Positions 12,264 through 22,327 of a stretch of 64,000 nt of DNA are shown piece after piece (positions within the stretch are counted from its first letter, which is position 1; each line of letters opens with the position of its first letter). The position numbers and the translations under genes are program-made. Origin of the DNA: Oreohelix idahoensis. Taxonomy: Eukaryota > Mollusca > Gastropoda > Stylommatophora > Oreohelicidae. Where the stretch lies: the NCBI GenBank assembly GCA_024509875.1, contig JAMPIV010009927.1, positions 141,001 to 205,000 on the forward strand, given 5' to 3'. Below the pieces are notes generated by a model. That model was not told where the DNA came from. It worked only from the letters and a program-made list of their open reading frames with translations, and searched no databases.

Positions 12264-13481
12264 TTAGTTTTCCTTCTTTCTATCCTCCTCAAGCTCTGTG
12301 GGATGGCGACTAAAAAAATCTGCGCCCACATTCTGTTTTCCAATAATATATTCATCCTTTACTATCTCTCTCCTTCCGGTTCGGCTTTTCATCCAGGCTC
12401 TTACTGCTGGTGAAACGGGGTCGGTAGGTTTCCCATGAAGTTTACCGCCCTCTTTTCGATGATAGTTGGATGTGGTTTTCCCTCGCAAATCCGTAGGTTT
12501 TTGATTTTCGCTACATGATTTGTTCCTTTTTTCCAGCGCATGGGGTTCAGACTGCAATTGAACCTGTGTGGGATGTTTCCTTTCCCCTCCCGTGCAAATC
12601 TCGGGAGTACCCCTGATTGCTGGTTTGCTTGTAGATTTTTGATGAAGACTCTTCCGTCGACTTTCTGAATCTACATAGGTGCACTCTGGACAGGAATTTA
12701 CATACTGATTTATGTCTTCCGTAATACCTGGCCAGTAGAACTGGGTGGCTATTCTTTGTTTTGTGGCACCATTACCCAGGTGTTCACTCAAAGTTGATAT
12801 GTGTCCCCAGCCTATAACCTTATTCCTATAGGTGGATGGTACAACGATTTGACCATGACTTTTCGTCCCTCTTCCAGCTTTCCTGTACAAGAGTCCATGT
12901 TCCATATAGAAATGTCCTTTCCTTGGAGCTTTATGTGTTTTTGATAATTTGCCAAAACAAGGCTTCAACGTGCTGTCTGCTTCTTGAGCCCGTTTCATTT
13001 CAGTTGAATGAAATTTTACGTTGGTGTCCCTCTCTATGTTCCTGGAGTCAGCCTTGGTCTGGATTCCTGCCATAACCATAGGTTTTACAGGGTCTCCTAA
13101 GAAAACATATTTACGCCCCAACATTAGGGGGTAAAAGGGATCATCTATCACAGCTGCATTTATCTCCCCTTCCACATAGCGACAACTGACATGAATCTTT
13201 GCTATGGGTAATGTAAGGGGTGATGTTCCTTTTAGTGGCCCTTGAATCTCTACTGTTTCTGTGGTGATTTGTTCAGGGCACACCAGAGATGCACACACGA
13301 CTGCGTCATAGGACAAACCTGTGTCATACATTCCTGTGACTTGTTTGCCATTCACAGTCACTATCTCCTGGGTAGGTGGGTGATGGAGGCTATTCTGACT
13401 CACAGTCAGTTCCTTCCTAACAGAAGTCCTCACCTGTAGACATGCAGCATGATGAAGGGGTTTTTTTCCTCCCACATTCAT
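12264..13481 (-). pseudogene. E2 pol remnant: protease, integrase zinc domain, RNase H tail
   Basis: A 405-codon frame. An aspartic protease with MYDTGLSYD lies at residues ~45-140. The integrase zinc-binding domain lies at ~190-270, with an intact H-H-C-C set (GHISTLSEHLG, then CPEC). About 110 residues of basic, low-similarity sequence follow, and the frame ends with IGKQNVGADFFSRHP, the signature of the extreme C-terminus of Gypsy RNase H, as in E3. The integrase core, GPY/F domain, RT and most of RNase H are gone, yet the frame stays open across the junction. The origin of the basic linker is unknown. It could supply protease only. Confidence 0.8.
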
Positions 13482-13611
13482 CAGTGTTGTGGTTGCTCAT
13501 CTTACAAAATTTGCACCACTTATCTCCCTGTTTGTAGGGTTTCTTTTCCTGAGTCTGAGGGTTCTTGTCCTTATTATCAAATCTTTGCTTGTATCTGTAT
13601 GGTTGATCCAT
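13417..13611 (-). pseudogene. E2 nucleocapsid fragment (CCHC zinc knuckle)
   Basis: A short frame with one canonical CCHC knuckle, CKFCKMSNHNTDEC, preceded by a basic, Gln/Lys-rich stretch. It is the C-terminal RNA-binding part of gag, set apart from the main gag frame (13643-14647) and from protease (12264-13481) by frame changes. E3 encodes the same parts in one frame, so single-base indels probably broke E2. Confidence 0.8.
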
Positions 13612-13642
13612 CTGGTCAAAATCGGTATTCTGCGGTGGTGGC

Positions 13643-14647
13643 TTATATCCTTCTACCTGCTTTCTTTTTTGTTCCTACCAATTCAGCTTGAGCTGCTTGG
13701 TATCTCTCTGCACATTTCAAAATGTCTTCCAGCCTCTCTGCTCCTTGTTCCATAAGGAATTTCCTCATTTCTTGAGACATGGAATCTTTCACTTGCTCTA
13801 ACATAACCATTTCTTTCAGATCCTCGTAGGTTTTCTGATACTTACCTAAACTACTCCATTTCAACAAATACGTTTCTAGCCTAGCTGAGAACTGGTTATA
13901 TGTTTCTCCAGGTAGAGGTTTAGAAGTTCTAAATTTCTTCCTATATGCCTCAGAGTTCTTTTCATACCGGATCAGTAAGGCTTGCTTTAGTATTTCATAA
14001 TTTTCCTGATCTTCTTTGGGGAGTTTCAGAAACACATCATATGCAATACCTCTCAATCCCTGGGATAACTTTAGACTCCATTTTTCCTTTTCCAGTCCAT
14101 ATGTAGAGGCTAGCCTTTCATACCTATCCAGGTATGACTCAATTGCGTCCTCCTTTTCAACAAATGGATCTAGGTGGAAGTTCATGGCTCCATTTGCCAT
14201 GTTCTGAAAAGAGCTATTCTCAGAATGAGGTGAGCTATTACCATGGGTGCTAGTCCCAGCCTGAAGTTCAAGTTCAAGCTGTCTCATTTTCAGCTCATGG
14301 TCTCTCTCTGCTTGTAACCTCCTTTCTTCTCTCTCAGCTTCTAATTTCTTGGCTTCTCTCTCCGCTTCTAATTTCTTGGCTTCTCTCTCTGCTTCTAATT
14401 CTAATTTCTTGGCTTCTCTCTCTGCTTCTAATTCTAATTTCTTGGCTTCTCTCTCTGCTTCTAATTTCTTGGCTTCTCTCTCTGCTTCTAATTTCTTTGT
14501 TTCTCTCTCTGCTTCTAATTGCTTTGCTTCTCTCTCGGTGTACTTTTCACATTCCGTCGTGACATACCGGATCAGAGCGTCACCATCCATGCCAAGCTCT
14601 TTTCCCACCTGCAGTGTAGCCGACCTAAATTTGACCAAGTCAGCCAT
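13643..14647 (-). pseudogene. E2 gag (matrix-like coiled coil and capsid)
   Basis: A 334-codon frame starting MADLVKFRSA, matching the E3 gag start. Residues ~35-115 are an expanded array of a 9-residue unit (EAEREAKKL, some copies extended by two residues), a long charged coiled coil encoded by a 27/33-bp DNA repeat. The capsid-like half contains AMNFHLDPFVEKEDAIESYL-type sequence and EKWSLKLSQGLRG, both shared with E3. The frame ends just before the zinc knuckle, which continues in another frame. Confidence 0.85.
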
Positions 14648-14898
14648 GATGTATCTGTAGTCTAGTAGGGCAAGCGATCTTACTCCAACTAATTTACTAC
14701 AATATAATTAACTTAGTTAAAATTAAAGTTAATTAAACTGACTTCACCATATATGAAACAGCTTTCTTTATCTGTACTCAATGGTACTCCTAAAAATATA
14801 ATTATTTCCTACTATGTTACTCTTTCCAAAAAATTTTACAAAACAAAATTTCTACACAGCAGAAATGGAAAGTTGGCTCAGGAATATCAAAGATATAT

Positions 14899-14916
14899 CC
14901 CGCAGACGAGCCCCCA
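14899..14916 (-). promoter_or_regulatory. E2 primer-binding site (tRNA-Pro-like)
   Basis: In minus-strand sense TGGGGGCTCGTCTGCGGG begins one base after the end of the 5' LTR. TGGGGGCTCGTC is the classic complement of the 3' end of tRNA-Pro, used to prime minus-strand DNA. It fixes the LTR boundary at 14918. Confidence 0.85.
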
Positions 14917-14917
14917 C

Positions 14918-17185
14918 TGTAGCGGGAGGTTATTTAAAATTATTTATATGTAACAGTATGCCAGTAAAGAGTTCTGACCTTACAAGTAATACCCCAGTCT
15001 TAGAAATAAGCACTGGTGTATTGTTATCATAAAAATAGTCAGACTGTAAAAACCCTGGCCCAGTTGGTAAGAAGTAGTACCAGGATTTAAGGTGTCTCCT
15101 CCCTATGACTATCTTATGATTACTTATATTCTAGGGGATAAGTAAAATGAACATTCACTGAAACCACAAATGGAAGAAGTTAATAAATCCTCAGGTACAG
15201 TTAAAATAGTTTAATAATTACACTAATATTCTATTTCTACTAGTTGGAAAAGAGCATATACATATATATAAAAGTATTCACACAATTACTATTATGGTCT
15301 GTTTATACTTCAAGATCTTAAATAATAAAGTTACTGAAATCACTGTTATTAGTCCTTTGAATTAAGGATAACTGTCATCAGTTGACTGAGGTTCTGTATG
15401 GTTACTTATTGTTTTCAACTATTGGCTGTTTCACATGTATAGGTGGTCAGTGTCAAACAGGACACTTATCTTTCCAACTTGATACTGCTGAAACTGTCCT
15501 TTGCTGATATCAGACTTGGTAGGCCCAACAGTAGGGATGCCAATGACCAGTTGAAGTTCACTCTTTGGGGTCCTGCACTTTGGTGGGATTGCCTCGGATG
15601 AACTACACCGGCTTCTGATACTGGACAGTCTGGTTTGAGTTATTTCATGGAACCTGCAACATATCAGCCTTGGCTAGTATCTGGCTAGACTTGTAGCTGA
15701 CTAGCACAGATGTCAGACCAGTCAGTCATCAGATGTCACCGTTATACAATCATAGTAAGTAAGGACATCATTTCAGTGATATAGCATTAATATTAACATT
15801 TCAATTAAGTGTAACTGACTAGCACATAAGTCAGACAAGTCAGTCATCAGGTGTCAAAGTTATACAGTCATAGCAAGTAACATCAATTCAATGATATAGA
15901 ATTAATATTAACATATCAGTAATAAACATCATCTGGTTTATTCCGCTCCTATACATCCCTTTCTATAACTTGATCCTTCCAAATCATATCAAATACAAAT
16001 TCAAATACTGATGCTATTCTTAGCATCTACACAAAAGTAATACATAAATAAAGAAAGTGAGTGACCACGTGATCAGGTTGCTTTCTACTGAAACTGGCTG
16101 TAGAACACTCCAGTTTACCAGCTGTAAATGGGTACAAAGTTGTGCGCTCGAACTAGGGAAGGCAAAGGCAGCAAGGAAGGGGACTAGTCACCTTAACCTC
16201 GTAAACTGGGATCTTCCATGATGAAGTTTCTAACACTTCATTTCCCTACGACAATCTCTGCCATGGGACTGCCTTTATCTTCGTAAGCGATAAAGCAATA
16301 TGATAAATATAACTTCATTAGGCCGTGGGGCTATTTGTGATTACTTTTTGTACAAGCAACACTCATCCATAATGCACATGAATAAATCATATTAAAATAA
16401 TAATACGTTATATCAATGAATATTATACAGGCATATTTTGTGAATTCTGTATGAACCTGAAATAACAAATATTATACACGGTAGTTATCATAATTTCGCT
16501 TACCCTCAGACTTCAGATACTGGACTTAAAAATGTTTCTGGCGATCCGCTCACAATTCATGGGTCGTGGCGAAACTCTGCCTCCAGTCTGTCTGAACCCT
16601 CTTTCGTTGTCTGTAGCTCAGTTTACCGATACGCTTTAAATACGTATAGCGCGGACGTATCGGAGAGTACCGACGTCACAGCTTAAACCTAAGCCTGAAA
16701 AAATCCTTCCCGAACAGTGATTTCGGCCGAACTGTGCGTCGACTGAAATTTTGCCTTTATCATTCTCGGCATATATAATATCCATATAGTTCCATCTTAT
16801 CTAGTTTTATACAGCTGATAAAACTCTATCTTCCTATCCATGTAATTTCCCAAACTGTTATTTGTTGATTTTAATATTTAGAACAGAAGTGGGTTTACAT
16901 GCTTTTAGCGTAACTGTGGGCAGCCGAAATACGCATATATCTCCGTAAATGAGAACTTCCTACCGTTCCATCTTATATGCAGTTATACACCATCCTTCCC
17001 TGTACTGAAATGTAAAATCCTTTTCATACGGATTCCCTTCTGTTTTTATTTATCGTTGGCGATTTCCTCTGTCCGATACACATTTCACTGATACGCCGCC
17101 ATTTTGAAAGCGGTCGTTCGATCGTAGACGGGTTTATAAATCTAACTGATCCCGTTTGCAATGACTTGAAACCAATTTTGCGACA
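14918..17185 (-). repeat. E2 5' LTR, 2268 bp
   Basis: Bounded by TGTCGC at 17185 and ...GCTACA at 14918 in minus-strand sense (TG...CA ends with a short inverted repeat). It is the undamaged copy of the pair and is very long for a Ty3/Gypsy LTR. I see no convincing coding sequence in it. Confidence 0.9.
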
Positions 17186-17345
17186 CTCTGTATGACCAGT
17201 TAAGAAAGATATACTGGCCCAATGACTCAACACTAAACTCAAAGCTATATGGAGTTAAAGAGGAACTTCAAACAACAGTCGAATTCATCATGAGAACTCG
17301 TCTGACGGTGTAATCATCAAAGATGCGATCGCACGAAGAAGAAGA
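17186..17345 (+). pseudogene. LINE1 ORF2 C-terminus and 3' tail, beyond E2
   Basis: After the E2 LTR the LINE frame resumes with LYDQLRKIYW and continues to a stop at 17311-17313. This is the conserved C-terminal stretch that follows the zinc-finger region in RNase H-bearing LINEs; the intervening Cys/His segment is missing, lost with the E2 junction deletion. About 20 bp of 3' UTR leads into the GAA-repeat tail at 17335-17346, which in such LINEs stands in for poly(A). Confidence 0.8.
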
Positions 17346-17357
17346 ATATATTCCGAC
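17346..17357 (+). repeat. LINE1 target-site duplication, right copy
   Basis: ATATATTCCGAC directly after the GAA tail, identical to 6536-6547. The exact boundary with the tail is ambiguous by one A. Confidence 0.8.
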
Positions 17358-17642
17358 AATATCAACCTGTAATCCAAATGTATATTACTCAAAATGCTGC
17401 TGAAAAACAATTATTAATTGTGTGGTCAGCACGCCCATAAACAGATCGTTGGTCTAGGGGAAAGTTTTTTTTTTTTAAAGATGCACAATACGACGAAACA
17501 ATCACACTCTTACTCTATTTCAGAATAAAGAAATAAATCGTACAGACGAGCTGATATTTGTTGTTTCGTCTTCCTATTCTAAATTCAGAATCCCGTTAGA
17601 CAAGCGCGCATTTGTCGTTCTATCTCAGGATAAGAGTTCAGT
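17358..17642 (-). other. E1 leader, LTR-proximal part
   Basis: Non-coding sequence between the LINE1 target duplication and the E1 primer site. It belongs to the E1 leader, whose other part is 6061-6547. I see nothing else in it. Confidence 0.5.
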
Positions 17643-17663
17643 TCCCGAAAAAGCGAGCCCGCA
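17643..17663 (-). promoter_or_regulatory. E1 degenerate primer-binding site
   Basis: In minus-strand sense it starts TGCGGGCTCGC and ends CGGGA, that is the tRNA-Pro complement seen in E2 and E3 with a few substitutions and a small T-run insertion. It directly abuts the decayed end of the E1 5' LTR, which supports reading 17664-19656 as LTR. Confidence 0.6.
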
Positions 17664-17887
17664 TTAGTCGTAGATTTGTGAAAGGTGAATTAAGACTTAG
17701 TTTGGTCCCTTCTGAATAGCAACAGAAACAAGTGATAGCTCAGTGGGAGATGATAAAATAGAAATAGTTTTCACGGGTGAGATAGAGGAAATATATTAGA
17801 GTCGGTCTCTGACCCTCGAGATGATTCTCTCAGTCAGCCTATCATCTACAAAAGATTAAGATTTGTCAGACCGTCTAGTATAATATA

Positions 17888-17962
<75 letters not shown>

Positions 17963-19656
17963 CACATGCACACACACATAAGTGACTACAATAGACGCAC
18001 AGACGTGGAACTATGACAGTGGAAATATAGATAATTTGGAACGAGCTGACCGATACACTGATTAAGTTTAAGTGAATTTTAATTATCATAAGAAAATTCT
18101 ATCACAACACATAAAAATTACATCAAGCATATACAAATAGTCATAAGTCAATGAATTGCTACCAGAATGATAGACCCATAGGTATAATCTTTTCCCTCGA
18201 TGAATAGCCCACAGTCCTGTTAGAAGAAAAGTGATAGCCCCAAAGAGTCACGGATGCATACGCTATGGTCTAAGATTTCTCTTTAAAAAAACGTTAGAAA
18301 CAGACTTGGATACTCTAATCTATCCAAAGGAAAATATTGTTAGCAACAAAACGTGAATAAAGAAATTTAAGACAGCAAAATGGGTGCCAAAATACAACAA
18401 TAAAGGAATCACTCAGTCCTGCATTCACTCTATTCAGTCAGCCGTGATTACTAGCTTGCATTCGTACTTACAGCTTTGGTAGCAACTTCTGGAAAACAAT
18501 TTTTAGGACATGCACATACAGAATCTCCAGGGTTAGTCTTGGCCAAGGGAGCCCCAATTCCACAAAGTCAGGTTGAGTTCACTACTTCAGGGAATGTTTC
18601 CTTGGTTATTATTATTTTTGAATGTCTGTTTAGGTCACATTAAAATTGTCCAGGCACTAACGTTAACAGCGTGCGCAGTGTCTATAGCTTAGGTTTCTAG
18701 TAACTAGGAATGTCAGGTCAGTGCCTTCTCTCAGTATAGGACTTTATTTGGTCACACCACAATTAGTCAAAACTCCGTCGGAATGTTACTGATAGTAATA
18801 TTTTACTTGCCACAAGGGCTGAAATGTACTTGAGGTTTTTCTCAGGAAGAATTAAATCCCGCTCGATAGGCCCGTTATTTCATTTAATTTTAAAGTTCAT
18901 TTAATGGGTGCTCTGTCGTTCTGGATGCCAACGCAATGCCAGACAGGTTTTACTTTATACACCCAAGTCTTTAAGATAAAAATGTTTTTTTTTTCTTCAC
19001 AGATATTTCTCAGTACTAAAACGCTGGTAGAGTTGGGCTACCCCAGTTTCCCTGAATAAGGAAAAACAACATATAAAATACTTATACATAATATTCACTT
19101 CGGTTATAACGTACATTATAAACTGCGAGCGGAGAGCTTGACTTATCGTTTAAAACTCCCGTGAAATAATTTATATTCATAAAATCAATCATCATGAATT
19201 AGAAATACATACGTATTTCGTCAATACTCAATGATGAATCACTGCAGTTATAAGTTAGTTTAAAATATTCTCGACTAATTACTAGCAATTTAGTTAAATT
19301 TATTTATAGCCGCATGAGTTTAAGCTAGAAATTATACTTTATTTCTATCCACTGTAACACGTCAGCTAGAGAATATAACAGACGTATAAATTAATTTCTT
19401 CTGCAAAGAAATCTATCTAGTAAAATGAAATAAGCGGTTTATCACTGAATCACTCAACAGTACTAGATATATAATATATTTACCTCCAGACAGAATTACA
19501 GGCGATCGCACAAACTTAGAATTATACGCTTATATTTATTGGTAGTCTAGAAGCTCGGCAATATTGTCGATACAAACTAAGACTTCGTTATACAGCTTAT
19601 TCTCTTAGCACGAGCGACCTGTCTACTTCAAGTTTAGGAGTACTGAATGAAGTCAA
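17664..19656 (-). repeat. E1 5' LTR, inner 2 kb
   Basis: Inverted and homologous to about 61600-63618 throughout. It contains a 78-bp (AT)n microsatellite at 17881-17958, at the position where the other copy has a longer one (63289-63411). Frames running through the AT tract are artefacts. The LTR is broken at 19656 by LINE2 and resumes at 34856. Confidence 0.8.
19644..19656. repeat. LINE2 target-site duplication, left copy
   Basis: TGAATGAAGTCAA, identical to 34843-34855. It precedes a T10 run, the complement of a LINE2 poly(A) tail. In the uninterrupted LTR at about 61600 the equivalent site occurs once. Confidence 0.85.
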
Positions 19657-19737
19657 TTTTTTTTTTGTTAATGTGTTTGCTACTTTTCTGTGTAGCACGC
19701 CCCTTTCAACCATCTACCATGTACATGGAGTTGTCGG
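19657..19737 (-). other. LINE2 3' terminus with A10 tail
   Basis: A T10 run on the plus strand (A10 in LINE sense) next to the target duplication, then about 70 bp of presumed 3' UTR up to the start of the E3 LTR. Assignment to LINE2 rests on position and on the tail-plus-duplication structure. Confidence 0.65.
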
Positions 19738-22137
19738 TGTCATGAAATATTCTAATCCACATATATAAATTATTAGGTAAATATGAAGCCTAACAAATAA
19801 AATTAATAAAGAAAAGAGCAATGGTAAAATGACAGTGCTGTCACAAAGAATGTACTCGAAATCCCCCTTGTTTTCTGCTTCGTCTGCAAATTGTAACGCT
19901 TTCACGTTGATATAAAAGCTTACTGTATTATTACCCGCCTTCTTCAATGAAACGTGTGCTGCATTTCTAAGAAAAACATTGAGAGACTGCGTAATGACCT
20001 AAATTAATCCTAACATTAATTATATTACGTTACCAAAACGAACGAACAGATGGACAAAAGGATAGCGAGAGGGGAGGGCTGAAAATCAGGAACGCATGCA
20101 ACACGCGACGCGCGATATACAAATGCTGGCATCACGCGTGTAAGTCTACAAGCACTAACTTTTTCAGACGGACAGTGATAAAATACACTACCCTTTCCCA
20201 GAGTTAGGTTTATAAATCATAACAGACTCTTATTAGAAAAGATAACAATAGATGGGTTTACGTTTGAACACATAACAGTACCCAGACAGCACATCTTCCA
20301 AACAGGAGGTAGAAGAAATTGCATATTTTGAACGCAGCCACGTAGCTCCTTTAAATTAGTATTTTTGGGTTCCTTAGGGCTTGCTGACAAATAATATGTA
20401 AAACGTTACGCAAATAGTCCAGGAATTAATAAATTATACCCAAAATAAAATATTGGGGGTGCCTGACAGCATAAAATCATTTCTGCTCATAAGATTTTTT
20501 TTTAACGTGTTTGAAAAAAAGTTACGTTACAGAAATAGCCTACCATGTAAACTCCAAATTGATTGGAGCGCAACAAATGAAAGCCTAACCACGATTGGTC
20601 GGGCTATAAATACTATCTTGGTTGTTAGGGGAAACGGGGAAAGGTAACATTTTTTCAAACACTTGTCGAAACGTGGCTCATTGGCCAGTCTCGCTGATAT
20701 ACACACTTGGGAGCGTTAGTTCGAGACCACTTGTTTAAAATAGCTTGATAAAGCATCAGTGCGTTGAAGCCAGCATATATTTGGCTAAATAAAAGCCTGG
20801 AAGATAAGCAGAAGGAAATTTGTGCCAGTTTGTGCCAGAATTCATTGCTAATCAACGTATCTGTGTTATTCGTATGAATTGTGGTAAGCTTGAACCATTT
20901 AATATCTTTTAATGAAAATTGAATGTGAATTGTTGATTTATGCCTGTATATATATGTGTAGTTCAGGGGCAAACGTGAGGTAAAGCCTAAAATGCTCCAG
21001 CCTGAACAGAGGGTGTCGGAGAGAAGTAAAACGGCATGGAATGGCCAAATAGTACACTGACACCTGGATGATTGACTAGAAAGAAATAATGCTGGAAGTG
21101 CAGAGGCGTAGTGACCATTAAGGATGGTAATGCTGGTATAAAGTATTTCAGATGAAGCTGACTGTTGGCCTAACGCTCTGAACGCAATGTTTGTGCTGTA
21201 TTGTGATCAGTGTAAAAGAGAATATAAATTAGTTATGAAGTAGAAGGTACATCCTTCTTGATTTCAGGGACAGTGGTCTTGATGGTACTGAGCAGCATCT
21301 GGTCAGAGATTTGCTGAATCCAGAGTCGGACAGCATACTCCTTGGTCTTTTTAGCTGTCAGTGAGGTGTCTCCAGAGCCCAGAGGAGAATTCGAGCAGAG
21401 GAGTCCTTTCCTGCCGCCATCACTCAAGATAAGCAGAGTTGGCCAGCTGAGCTCAACATTATGTCCCCTCATCTTGAAATAACTTTATAAAAATACTATT
21501 CAGAGGGGAATTTACTTGTCTTAAAATCAGGAACTGTGAACATCTCCAATACTGGTCCCTAAAGACAAACTATTGAAGTCATGATGACAAATACCAACAG
21601 AGCTTGAACAAAACAAAACCAGTATTACCTCATTTTACTACTACACAACTGACACACATAGAACATTTGTAATAATATATGTCACTACAATATTCATATT
21701 AAATACATTCTTTACATAACTTGTAATTTAAATTGATTGTGATTCCTGGTTCCCTTGTAGTTGAATCAGGACACATATTCATTCATGCCAGTAATGAATA
21801 CATATTGTTATTTGAAAGTTTATTACTGACTCTTTTAAGAGATCTTTGTAGAGTGTTATATGTATGTGAGTGTCACAGTGTTGTCAAGAGTAGTGGATTA
21901 AATTAAATTGTTTATCTGTCTGTAGTTGTGACTTACACTTCACCATACTCATACCCTAGACACATAACGTAGCATCACACTATTCCAGAATAATTCTGAC
22001 TGAGATATATAGATATGTGGTAGCAAGTAAGGTTATCTATAATACACTACTCTTAATAGATATAGATACCTTCACAGCTGATCTCAGTCAGTACACTAAG
22101 TTCCCTATAAGTATTTATAATATCCCACTTCACCACA
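19738..22137 (+). repeat. E3 5' LTR, 2400 bp
   Basis: Starts TGTCATGAAAT and ends TTCACCACA, giving TG...CA ends; both ends are defined by comparison with the 3' copy. No convincing gene lies inside. Small frames at 20655-20972 and 19714-19947 recur in the 3' LTR only because the LTRs are identical. Confidence 0.95.
20594..20611 (+). promoter_or_regulatory. Candidate E3 LTR promoter
   Basis: An ATTGG (inverted CCAAT) at 20594-20598 lies 6 bp upstream of TATAAAT at 20605-20611, on the coding strand of the element. The pair recurs in the 3' LTR near 27260. If this is the transcription start region, U3 is about 0.9 kb and R plus U5 about 1.5 kb. The evidence is motif-based only. Confidence 0.35.
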
Positions 22138-22142
22138 TATAT

Positions 22143-22160
22143 TGGGGGCTCGTCCGGGAT
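22143..22160 (+). promoter_or_regulatory. E3 primer-binding site (tRNA-Pro)
   Basis: TGGGGGCTCGTCCGGGAT lies five bases after the LTR. It is the standard tRNA-Pro complement used by many retroelements to prime minus-strand synthesis, and it appears undamaged. Confidence 0.9.
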
Positions 22161-22327
22161 TTTGAATCTTTAACTATTAAAAATATTGGGGGTAATTCAC
22201 TTCAGGGAATATAAGAATTAAAAGGTATCCTTGGGTGGAATTAAATAAGGTTGAGCTCACGGTGCCTGTGTTGTCCATTAGAGATTGAATTGTTGGTTAG
22301 ACATTATATAAAGTTACCTGATAGACA

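Larger units (their letters stand above)
9963..17185 (-). mobile_element. E2: Gypsy element inserted in LINE1, internally deleted
   Basis: Minus-strand order: 5' LTR (17185-14918), tRNA-Pro-like primer site, gag, protease, integrase zinc-binding domain, the last residues of RNase H, polypurine tract, 3' LTR (12183-9963). The LTRs are near-identical by eye over 2.2 kb, so the insertion is fairly young. The internal region is only about 2.7 kb because the integrase core, its C-terminus and RT are missing. LINE1 coding sequence resumes at 17186, directly outside the 5' LTR. Confidence 0.9.
6548..17345 (+). mobile_element. LINE1: 5'-truncated I/Jockey-group LINE with RNase H
   Basis: The element starts inside the endonuclease domain at GVNSKQ and runs through RT, RNase H and a C-terminal region. 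It ends in a (GAA)4 tail at 17335-17346 and is flanked by the 12-bp duplication. It is split by E2 (9963-17185). The domain set (AP-type endonuclease, RT, RNase H) places it in the I/Nimb-like part of the Jockey superfamily; the exact clade needs a tree. Truncation, two stop codons and the E2 insertion leave it inactive. Confidence 0.85.

Noticed and set aside
17658..17662. CCCGC as a target duplication with CCCAC at 35395-35399
   Set aside because: The left copy is part of the degenerate E1 primer site, and the E1 interior continues beyond it.
17856..18089. Tyr/Ile-rich frame, and the like at 63249-63431
   Set aside because: Translated (AT)n microsatellite within the LTR.
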